A stretch of DNA of 64,000 nt. Origin: Chitinophaga pinensis DSM 2588 (GTDB taxonomy: Bacteria > Bacteroidota > Bacteroidia > Chitinophagales > Chitinophagaceae). Below, one piece after another: positions 28,501 through 40,500 of the stretch. How positions within the stretch are numbered: the stretch's first letter is position 1; each line of letters begins with the position of its first letter. A model generated the notes under the pieces. The model saw only the letters and a list, made by a program, of their open reading frames with translations. It did not search any database and was not told the origin of the DNA. The stretch spans positions 4,148,001-4,212,000 of the forward strand of contig NC_013132.1 of NCBI RefSeq assembly GCF_000024005.1, written 5' to 3'. The translations under genes and the position numbers were made by a program.

Positions 28501-31500
28501 CATTCCTGTACTCGATCTGCCTGCTGATCATCCTCGTCCGGCTGTAAAACGTTATGAGGGCCGTACGCTGCGTATGGAACTGAATAAAGAACAGCTGGAG
28601 GGTTTATATGAAGTAGGTCGTCGTAATGAAGCTAGTTTATATATGACCTTACTGGCGAGTGTGAAAGGTTTATTATACCGCTATACCGGTCAGTCTGATA
28701 TCGTAATAGGAAGTCCGGTAGCAGGTCGTAGTCATGAACTGCTGGCACGTCAGCTGGGTTTTTATGTAAACACCCTCGCATTACGTACACAGTTTGATGC
28801 TAACGATAGTTTTGATGGTCTCTTGCAATCCGTAAGAGATGTCGTACTGGGTGGTTTTGAGCACCAGGACTATCCTTTTGACCTGCTGGTAGAAGAACTG
28901 GACGTACAACGCGATATAAGTCGTAGTCCGCTGTTTGATACCATGGTCGTATTACAGGGGCGTGACTATCAGGGCATGACGCAGCAGACATGGGAGAATG
29001 GTCTGCAATGGGAAGAAACATCGACAGATGCAGGTGTCAGCAAATTTGACCTGACCCTTTTGTTCCGTGAGCATGAAGAAGGCATACAGGTGGAAGTGGA
29101 ATATAACACACAGTTGTTCAGTGCTGCCAGGATGGAACGTTTTTGTGCGCACTATGATAACTTCGTTAACGGCATTGTCGCCGATAGTACCAATGCCATT
29201 GCTGAAATAACTTACCTGTCAATAGAAGAGCAGCATCGTTTACTGGATGTATTCAATGATACCGGTAATGATGCTTATCCTTCTGAACGTACGATCCATA
29301 GTCTGTTTGAAGAAAATGCGCTGCATATGGGCAGTCGCACAGCGGTAGTATATGAAGACCGTACACTGACTTACGCAGCACTGAATAGTGCTGCCAACAA
29401 AGTAGCTGATTACCTGCGCCGTGAACATGGTGTAGAAAGTGGCGACCTGGTTGGTTTGATGGTAGAACGCTCAGAAAAACTGATTATCTGTCTGCTGGGT
29501 ATCCTGAAAGCAGGCGCCGCTTATGTTCCGGTAGATCCTGCTTATCCTGCAGCACGTATCAGTTATATGCTGGAAGATAGCACCCCACGGGTGGTATTGA
29601 CGGATAGTCTGGCAGCTGTCGCATTGAGCACCGGTAATGACCTGGGCAATGTGCCTACAGAAGGTGATGGTACCTCTTTGGCTTACATGATCTATACATC
29701 TGGTTCTACCGGTCAGCCGAAAGGAGCAATGATCGCACATCATGCAGTGATCAACCTTAGCTACTGGCTGCGCGAACTGATCTATATACAGTATCCGGAT
29801 GGATTGGTAGCTATGCTGACTGCCTCCATTAATTTTGATGCTTCCGTACAGCAATTGTTTGCGCCTTTACTGTCTGGTTCACAGCTGGTGATAATCAGCG
29901 AAGCAGATCGCCGTCAGATAGAACGTTATGTAGCGCAGCTGAAGAAGAACCATGTTGCGGTGATCGATATCACGCCAGGTTACCTGCGCGTGTTGATGGA
30001 TGTACTGAAAGTGACAGGTACTGATGGACTGCAACTGAAATACATACTGGTAGGAGGAGAGGCACTGCCTGCGGAAGACCGTGCCCTGTTCCATGAAATA
30101 TTTGGTAATACCGTACACCTGATTAATGTTTATGGAGTAACAGAAGCAACCGTAGACTCTACATACGAAATAGTGACAGCTGATGACAATAACGGATTAA
30201 GTATTGGTCGTCCGCTCAAGAATACCCGCATGTATGTGCTGGATAAAAACCTGCAGCTTTGTGCTTATGGTGTAACGGGTGAACTGTGCATTGGTGGCGC
30301 TGGTGTGGGTCTGGGCTACTGGAACCGTCCTGAATTAACGGCAGAACGTTTCATTACTGATCCTTATCTGGCAGGTGGACGTATCTATCGTACCGGTGAC
30401 CTGGCACGATGGACATCCGCAGGTAATATCGAGTACCTGGGTCGTGGTGATAACCAGGTGAAGATCCGTGGTTATCGTATTGAACCAGGTGAAGTAGAAA
30501 ATGTATTGGGTGCTTATAGTGGCATACGTGAAGCGGTAGTACTGGCTTATAGTGTATCTGACAGAGAGAAAGAACTGGTAAGTTATATCGTATGGCAGGA
30601 GGGGGCAGACGAAGAAGGACTGCGTAATTGGTTAAGAGAGAAACTGCCTCAATACATGCATCCTGCGTATTATATCACCCTGGATGCGATGCCGCTCACC
30701 AGCAATGGTAAGGTAGACCGTAAGCAGTTACCTGCACCGGTATTGAATGCCAATTGTACTTATGAAGGTCCTCGTAATAAAGTAGAGGAAACCCTGGTGA
30801 GTATCTGGGAAGAAGTATTACAGAAACATCCGATCAGCATCCATGATAATTTCTTTGACCTCGGTGGTCATTCCCTGAAAGGAATGCGCGCCTTGTGGCG
30901 TATCCGTCAGGAATTGGGTGTAGAACTGTCCTTCCGTGACATGTTTACTTACCCGCGTATTACGGAGTTGTCAGCACTGCTGGGCAGTCAGGCAACATCC
31001 GCAGTAACGGCTAAGCCACTGGTAGCGGTGGAAGAGCAGTCCAGCTATGAACTGTCTCATGCACAACGCCGCCTCTGGTTGCTGGATCAGCTGGAAGAAC
31101 AGGGTCGCTCTTACACCATGCCGGTAGAATACCGGGTGAAGGGAGCGCTGGACGCCGGTGTATTAGAGGATGCTTTTAATGCATTGATTGCGCGTCATGA
31201 GATACTGCGTACCATATTTATTACAGAAGATGGTCATCCCCGTCAACAGGTATTAGCGGAAGCGAAGATCGCATTAGACTATGCAGATCTGAAAGCACGT
31301 ACAGATAAAGGCGAAGCTTTATCTGCATATGTAACTCGTATTCATCAGGCAGTCTTCAAGCTGTCAGGTTTTCCATTATTACAGGCTGGTTTATATAAAG
31401 TAGAAGAAGCAGAATATGTGTTTGTGCTGAACATGCATCATATTATCTCTGATGAGTGGTCGGCGGAAGTAATGGTAGAAGAACTGGTGAGCATATATGA

Positions 31501-34500
31501 TCAGCTAAGTAATGGTCAGTCAATAGAACTGCCGGCGCTGCCTGTTCAGTATAAAGATTACAGTGCATGGCAACAGGCACAGTTACAGGGTGGTCAGCTG
31601 GAAACAGCAGGAGCTTACTGGCGGAACCAGTTCGCCGATGGCATCCCTGTGCTGGATTTACCCGTTGATAATTCCCGTCCTGCTGTGAAGACCTATGCAG
31701 GTCAGACATTGCGGATGGAATTGAACAAAACGCAACTGGCAGGTTTATATGAAACAGGTCGCCGTAATGAGGCAAGTTTATACATGACCCTGTTGGCGAG
31801 TGTAAAAGGATTACTATATCGTTACACTGGTCAGTCAGATATCGTAATTGGTAGCCCTGTAGCAGGTCGTAACCACGAATTACTGGCACGTCAGCTGGGT
31901 TTCTATGTAAACACACTGGCATTGCGTACACAGTTCGACGGCAGGGATAGCTTTGATCGTCTTTTACAGGCAGTGAGACAGGTGGTGTTAGGTGGTTTTG
32001 AACACCAGGACTATCCTTTTGACCGCCTGGTGGAAGAACTGGATGTACAGCGCGATATGAGCCGCAGCCCGCTGTTTGATGTGATGCTTGTGTTACAGGA
32101 CCGTGATGCACGTGGTGTGTCTCAGCAATTCCGTAGTAATGCACTGCAATGGGAAGAAGTGAATATGGATACGGCAGTCAGCAAGTTTGACCTGACATTG
32201 ATTTTTAAAGAACACGCAGCCGGCATCTCAATAGAGATAGAATATAATACCCGGTTGTTCAGTGCAGAAAGAATAGCGCGTTTCGCATCACACTATAGTG
32301 AATTTGTCAATGAGATAGTTGCTGACAGCAGCATTGCCCTGGCAGATATCTCTTATCTGTCTGCAGAAGAACTCAACCGCGTATTACATACATTCAATCA
32401 TACCGGTAGCAGTGTTTATCCTGCCGATCGTAGTATACACAGCTTGTTTGAAGAAAAAGCCCTGCGTATGGGTGAGAGCATCGCCGTGGTATATGAAGAC
32501 CGTCAGCTAACCTACGCGGCATTGAACAGTGCCGCAAATAAAATAGCCGATTATCTGCGCCGTGAACATGGTGTAGTAAATGGCGACCTGGTAGGGGTAA
32601 TGATGGAACGCTCAGAACAGCTGATTGTCTGTTTACTGGGTATCTTAAAGGCAGGTGCGGCATATGTGCCGATAGACCCTTCTTACCCTGCATCCCGTAT
32701 CAGTTATATGCTGGAAGATAGTCTTCCGAGAGTAGTCCTGACAGCTGCTTTGGCCGCGGCAGCACTAAGCAATGGTGTAGACAATGGGAATGTTGATACT
32801 GCCAATGATGCTAATGCACTGGCTTACATTATTTATACTTCCGGTTCTACCGGTAAGCCTAAAGGTGTGATGGTACCACACATCGGTGTCGTTCGCCTGG
32901 TGTATGCGCCGAACTATGTTACGTTCAGCGAAGAAGACAGACTCCTGCAGACGGGCTCTGTATCATTTGATGCCAGCACCTTTGAAATATGGGGCATGCT
33001 GCTGAACGGTGGTACCCTGTACCTGCTGGATCACGATAAACTGATGGACGCAGATATACTGAAAGACACCATTCAACAGCATAATATCACTATGATGTGG
33101 TTCAGTGCGCCCTGGTTTAATCAGCTGGTAGATAACGACCCTTCCTTGTTTGAAGGATTGAAAGATATACTGGTAGGAGGTGATAAATTATCTCCTGCAC
33201 ATATTAACGCGGTACTTTCGTTGTACCCGGATATCAATATCATTAATGGTTACGGTCCGACGGAGAATACAACTTTCTCTATCTGTTACCCGATCCGGGA
33301 AGCCCAGACCGGCGCAATACCATTAGGTTATCCTGTCAGCGGTACACAGGTATACATCCTGGATAAACAATTCCGTCCGTTACCTGTAGGTAGCTACGGC
33401 GAACTATATCTGGCAGGTGATGGTCTGGCTACTGGTTACCTGAATATGGATGACCGCAACAGGGAACGTTTTGTCGATAATCCATTCAAACCAGGTACAC
33501 GCATGTACAGTACCGGAGATATCGGCAGATGGAACAATAAAGGAGAAGTAGAATTTACAGGTCGTACCGATGACCAGGTAAAAATAAGAGGCTTCCGTAT
33601 TGAGCCAGGTGAAATAGCGGATGCTATCCTGGAACATACAGCAGTGAAAGATGCCGTGGTAATACCATTTACGACAGCTGCCGGTGAAAAGGAACTGGCT
33701 GCCTATGTGGTATGGACGGCAGCAACAGCAACAGCTGCCCTGCAATCCTTCCTGCGAGACAGATTACCTTCCTACATGCAACCCGGCTGTTACATCGATA
33801 TGGAAGTACTGCCTTTAAATGCAAACGGAAAGGTAGACAGGGATGGCCTGCCTGCTCCTCAGCTTGAACTGACAGCAGCACTGGAAGCACCGCGTAATGC
33901 AACTGAAACTGCATTATTGTCCATCTGGAAAACAATATTGCAGAGAGAAGATATCGGCATCTATGACAATTTCTTTGATAAAGGGGGGCACTCGTTAAGA
34001 GCATCCAGACTGCTTGCGGGTATCCATAAGGAACTGAACGTGAAACTATCACTGAAGACCTTATTCCTGCATAATACCATCGCCGCATTATCTGAAGTGA
34101 TCGCAGCTGCGGATAAGGTAAGCTATGAAGCATTGACACCGGTAGCCGAACAGGTACATTATAATGTGTCACATGCACAGAAGCGCCTGTGGATACTGGA
34201 TCAGATGGAAAGCAACACCAGTGCGTATAATATCCCGGGCGCTTACAATATAGAAGGTCAGCTGGATAAAACAATACTGGATGCTGCGCTGAATATACTG
34301 CTGGGAAGACACGAGAGTCTGCGTACAATCTTCATCAAATCCGCTGGCGAGCCAAAACAACAGGTACTTGCTGCGGATAAGGTAAAAGCGCAGATTGCTT
34401 ACCATGATCTGAGAGAGGACGCCAATAAGGAAGCCACAGCGGAACAACTTTTACATGCAGCTATGCATAATGGCTTTGCCCTGCATACCTGGCCTTTGTT

Positions 34501-37500
34501 CCGTGCTTCGCTGATACAACTGGAAGCAGAACGTTACATCTTTGTTTTCTGTATTCACCATATTATTTCAGATGGTTGGTCACAGGGTGTGATCGGTAAG
34601 GAGATCTCTGCTATCTATAATGCATTGATAGCAGGCCGGACCCCTGAATTGTCAACCCTGTCTGTACAATATAAAGACTATACCGGCTGGCATAGCCGTC
34701 TGTTGGAAGGACAGTTTGGGGAAGAGGCAAAACACTATTGGAGCAAACGTTTTGACAAGCCTGCTCCATGGTTGAATATGCCGGCAGACAGATTACGTCC
34801 ACGCCTTCAGACATTCGATGGAGATGTAGTTAAATGCCGTTTCGGCACAGCTGTAACAACACGTTTACAACAGTTCAGCAGAGAACAGGATGCAACCCTT
34901 TTTATGAGTCTGCTGGCCCTGGTAAACACGTTGTTATATCGCTATACAGGTATCGATGATATCGTCATTACTTCTCCGATAGCAGCACGAGAACATGCCG
35001 ACCTGAATGACCAGATCGGTTTCTTTGCCAATACACTGCCTTTAAGAACACGCTTTTCTGACGAACAGAGCTTTGAAGCCCTGTTACAGGAAGTGAAGGA
35101 TACAACCGTAGCGGCATACCGCTATCAGATGTATCCTTATGATATGGTCATTGAAGACGCTACACAACAATACGATCCGAGCCATGCAGCTTTATCAGAT
35201 GTAATGCTGGTATTGCAGAGTAATGAATCCACTTCACTGGATCTGCAAGGTACAGTGACAGCTGCGCTGGATCTTTCCACAAATACTGCCAGATTTGATC
35301 TCGTTTTCATCTTCACGATGGAAGAGGGAGAGCTATGCCTGGACCTCGGCTTCAATACGAATATCTACGACAGAGCGCGTATCGTTAGCATATCACAGGC
35401 CTTAACAGTACTGACAAATAACATGTTGTCAGCACCTGCGATTACAGTGAAAGAGCTGGCGGTGAAAGATATCCCGGCAGATGAAGTGTCTGATAAGGAC
35501 ATCCCAATGGCGATCATGAATGGTCACCTGGTATATGCGGCTGAAGTGAATGCCGCTCTGGAGACTTTGCCTGGTATCATAGCAGCGAATGCCCAGGTGA
35601 CGGAGGAGAATACACTGGATGTATTCATAACACCGGGTGGTGAAGAAGGACATACGATTGCCCGGTTACTCAACATCGCCCTGGATGAGCATAGAGAAGA
35701 TAAACAGGTCTACACACTCCCTAACGGGTTACCGATCTGTTACAAGAACAAGACAGAGACAGACTTTACTTATCACGAGGTATTTGAGCAACATGCTTAC
35801 CTGAGGAATGATATCACCATTCATCCCGGTGATGTCATATTCGATGTAGGCGCTAACATTGGTATGTTCAGCATGTATGCAGGACATCACTTCCCTGGTT
35901 GCCGTGTATTCGCCTTCGAACCGATACCACCGATCTACAATTGTCTGGCTGCTAATGCCGCTATGTACAATTTAGGTATTACGGCGATGAATATGGGGCT
36001 GTCCACCGAAGAGACGACGGCAGAATTCGTATACTATCCTAACAACACCATCATCTCGGGCCGTTTTGGCGACGCCATAGAGGACAAGGAAGTGGTACGC
36101 CGCTACCTGCAGAACAAATTGGATAGTGAAGGCAGCACCATGTCAGAAAAACACATGGAAGAGATACTGGAAGATATGATCCGTTCCGAGAAATGGGAAT
36201 GCCGGCTGTCTACCGTATCCAATGTGATGAGAGAACAGGGTGTTGAATGGATCGATCTGCTGAAAGTTGACGTGGAAAAGAGCGAATGGGACATTTTGCA
36301 GGGTATTGAAGCGGCTGACTGGAAACGTATCCGGCAGGTGATTGTGGAAGTACATGATACGGACGGTCGTCTTGAACGTATTACCCGTCTGCTGGAAGAA
36401 CATGGCTTCGGCGTATATGTAGAACAGGAAGAAGAATTGGCTGGAACAGCGCTTTATAATATCTACGCGATTCATCATCAGCATCAGCGAGCAGCGGCTA
36501 CTCCTGCTGCCGTGAAACCAGGATGGAACGATGTAGCTGCTTACTACACGCATATCAACGGTATGATACATGACAGACTGCCCGCTTACCTGGGTAATGT
36601 CAATGTGTACCTGACTGATTATACAAATGCAATTCAAAAAAGGAGGATTGATGCAGTAAAAACCTACAATGCCACCTTGAAGGGAGTGCCGGCGGCACAG
36701 CCCACGTCCCTTCAGCTGGTGGTGGCTGCTACCTTTACAGCAGATCCTTTATCAGATTATATCACCTGGTGGACAGACCGCTTCAGTATTCCTGTACAGG
36801 TAAAACTGGCACCTTACAACCAGGTCTTCCAGGAACTCCTGAATGATGACAGCCTGAGCGCCCGTAACAAGGATATCAACCTGTTGCTGGTACGCTGGGA
36901 AGACTGGATCAGAGACGCCAGGGGAACAGCTGCTGAACAACGCCAGTTGGTAACACAAAGCCTGGAACAACTGATCTCTGTTTTACAGTCGGCTCAACGG
37001 CAGGCATTGTACATGGTCGGTGTAATACCGCCTGTAGCAGCGGCTTGTCCTGATACTGAGATGTTCCTTTTCCTGGAACAGATTAATTATCGCTGGACGG
37101 CGGCGCTTGCCGGGATGGACCATGTACATACACTGGACCTGAGCAGCATTGGAGAACGCTTTGGAATAGCGGAGCTATATGATACGCAACGTGATAAACT
37201 GGGTCATATCCCATTCCAGGAAGAAGTCTATGCAGCCGTGGCAACCATGGTGGCCAGACAGATCAGGGCTTACAAACAACCATCGTTCAAACTGATCGTA
37301 CTGGACTGTGATAATACTTTATGGTCTGGGGTGGTAGGAGAGGATGGCGTGAACGGGATTCAGTTGTTACCCGAACATATCGCGCTGCAACGTTTCATGA
37401 AGCAGAAGAAAGAAGAAGGTTTCCTGCTGGCATTGTCCAGCAAGAACAATGAGGCGGATGTATGGGAGGTTTTCGAACAGCGTACGGATATGGTGCTGCG

Positions 37501-40500
37501 GAAGGATGATTTCGTCACCTGGCGTATTAACTGGAATAATAAGGCGGCTAACATACAGGAAATCGTAACAGAACTGAATATCGGTATTAACGCCTGCTGT
37601 TTCATAGATGATAGTCCGGTAGAATGTACCGCTGTCACAGCTGCCCATCCTGAAGTACTCGTATTGCAGTTACCGGAAGAAACCAGTTTTATACCACGTT
37701 GGTTGTCGCATATCTGGGCCTTCGATAAGTTCACCGTAACTGAAGAAGACAGAAAACGTACTGAGATGTACCAGGCAGAAAAAGAACGTCGGAACATCCT
37801 GGAAGCACAGCCTACTATTGGTGATTTCCTTGCACAGTTACAATTACAGATCATCGTGCAGGATGTACAGGAAGCCGATATTCCACGTGTGGCACAGTTG
37901 ACGGAACGTACCAATCAGTTCAATCTGAATGGACAGAAGAAGACGGCACACGAGATCGAGGCATATATGCTGGGTGGCGCCCGTCATTGTAAGACAATCC
38001 GGGTAACAGATAAATTCGGTGATTACGGTCTGACAGGCGCATTGATCACGACTATCCAGGAAGACAGCCTGCTTGTAGACACCTTCCTGCTGAGTTGTCG
38101 TGTGTTGGGGCGTCAGGTAGAGCAAAGTATGCTGGCAGTGCTGAAAGAACAGGCACAGGCAGCCGGATTGCAGAAGATTGTTTGCCATTTCACAGATACA
38201 GGCAAAAACAAGCCTTTTGCACAGTTCCTGGCTTCCACATCCTGGACCGCGGTGCAGACAGAAGGCAAATCCACTTTTTACGAGATATTGCCAGAGAACA
38301 TAGTTGCTGTATTGCCTGTACTGACAAGTGCGGCACCGCCGGAACCTGTAGCGACAACGACAGAAGAATCAACAGTACTGGTATTTGACCATATTGGTGT
38401 AGCGGTAAGCGATCTGGAAGCATCCCTGAGATTCTATACAGATAGCGGATTCACTGCATCAGAACTGGTATATGATCCTATACAGAATGTAGAAATTTAT
38501 ATGTGCCGGACAGCATCTGGCGGTGGTATTGAATTAATCGCTGCACACGATGAATTATCTCCGGTAAACAATATTATCAGCCGTAACGGCGATCAGCCTT
38601 ATCACTGGTGTTACCGTGTGAAGGACATTGATACGCTGTTCGACAGGCTTACAAGAAAAGGTTTGGCGTTTGAAATAGTAAAGCAACCGGAGCAGGCTGT
38701 ATTGTTCGGCTATAAACGGGTCGTGTTCATCGACATTAAACAAATCGGCCTTGTCGAGTTTATAGAAGACAATGACAGTCTGCCCGGTCAGCTGCTACCG
38801 GCAGAGATGGAAATCAGTATGGTCACTTTCGATATCCAGCCGGCATTACAATTCTTCCAGCTGGTAGGGTATAGGGAAACAAGACATATCACAGATCATG
38901 TGAACAAAGAGTATGTCGTTGTTCTGCATACTGCCGCAAATGGTCCTGCAATACGCCTGATCATGCCGCTGCCTGAAGCAGTTGCAGAAAGAGCCGCATT
39001 CCTGCAACAGAACGGTCCGCATATTCATCGCCTGCTGTTGCATACTGATACGACAGAGAAGTATCCAATGCATCTTTTGCCGCCTTATTTTACGGTAGAA
39101 GAAGAACATAAAACAGTATTGACGGATGTTGCAGATTGGGAACCGGTGCTGGCAATGGAAAAAGATGCCACACACTATGCTTTGCAGCTGCCATTACTCT
39201 ATAACAGTGGCGCCAGACTCCTGCAGATACCTGTATACCAGGTACAGAAACAAAGAATGAATACCGGTATGCGTCCACCGGAAACAACGGTAGAAAAGGC
39301 ATTGTTCCGTATATGGGTAGAAGTACTGCGCCATGAAGCATTTGGCGTACAGACTTCTTTCCTGGAAGCTGGTGGTAACTCCATCAGGGCCACACAGATA
39401 CTATCCCGTATTTACAGGCAGTACGGTGTGGAATTACTCCTGACAGAGTTCTTCAATAAACCGACAATCAGCGCACTCGCTGCATTGATAGAAAAGAAAC
39501 AACCGGAAGGGTTCGAAAGTATCCGGGTATTACCAGCAATGGAACACTACCCGCTTTCCTTCTCTCAGAAACAACTCTGGATCTCAGATCAGTTTGAAAG
39601 TTCATCAGGATCTGCGTTTAACATCCCGGTGGCGTACATACTCGAAGGTCAATTGGATAAGACGGCTTTAACAAAAGCTTTCAGTCGTCTTGTAGAGAGA
39701 CATGAGATCTTACGTACGGTCTTTGTAAAAGCCGGAGATGAGGCAGCACAACAGGTATTACCTGCAACGGACGACTATAGCACACCTGAATGGATAGACT
39801 TATCAACGACACCGGATGCGGAAGCTGCTGCCATGAAAATCGCTGATGAAGAGGCTCAGGTTGCCTTTAACCTGGAAACAGGTCCTTTACTGCGGATTAA
39901 GGTGCTGCAATTGTCGGCAGAACGTAATCTCTTATTATTTACAACACATCATATTGTTTCTGATGGCTGGTCGTCAGGTATCATGCTGCGGGAAGTGGCG
40001 GTATTCTACAACGCCATCCGCAATGGCAGAAACCTCGTATTACCTGCCTTACCTGTACAATACAAAGACTATGCTGCATGGCAACAGGAACAGATGCAAC
40101 GTCCGGCATTCGCTGCACATCGCCAGTACTGGCTGAGCCAGTTCCAGGACGGCGTGCCTGCTTTACAGTTGCCATACGATTTCCCGCGTCCCTCATTCAA
40201 AAGCTACAATGGGAACACCCGCAGCTTTATACTGGATAAAACGCAGACAGCAAAGATCAAGACCTTTATGGAACAGCAGGAGATCAGTCTCTTTATGTTC
40301 TTTGTAAGTGTCACTAAACTGTTGCTCTACCGTCTCTCAGGACAGCAGGAACTCGTGGTTGGTTTCCCTGTTTCAGGCCGCTATCACCCGGAACTGGAAG
40401 ATCAGGTAGGCTGTTATGTCAATACCATCGCGCTTCGCTCTAAACTGGATACACAGTCCAGTTTACAGGATTTCGTTCATGAGATCAGGCAGAGTATCAC

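Noticed and set aside
35420..35760. A complete adenylation domain in module 5
   Set aside because: Only a short stretch resembling the A-domain C-terminal part (LVYAAEVNAALETLPGI) is present; none of the A3-A7 core motifs exist there.
37300..37400. A phosphatase as the function of the HAD domain
   Set aside because: The DCDNT motif is within an FkbH-type context next to a carrier domain; glyceryl loading fits better than free phosphatase activity.
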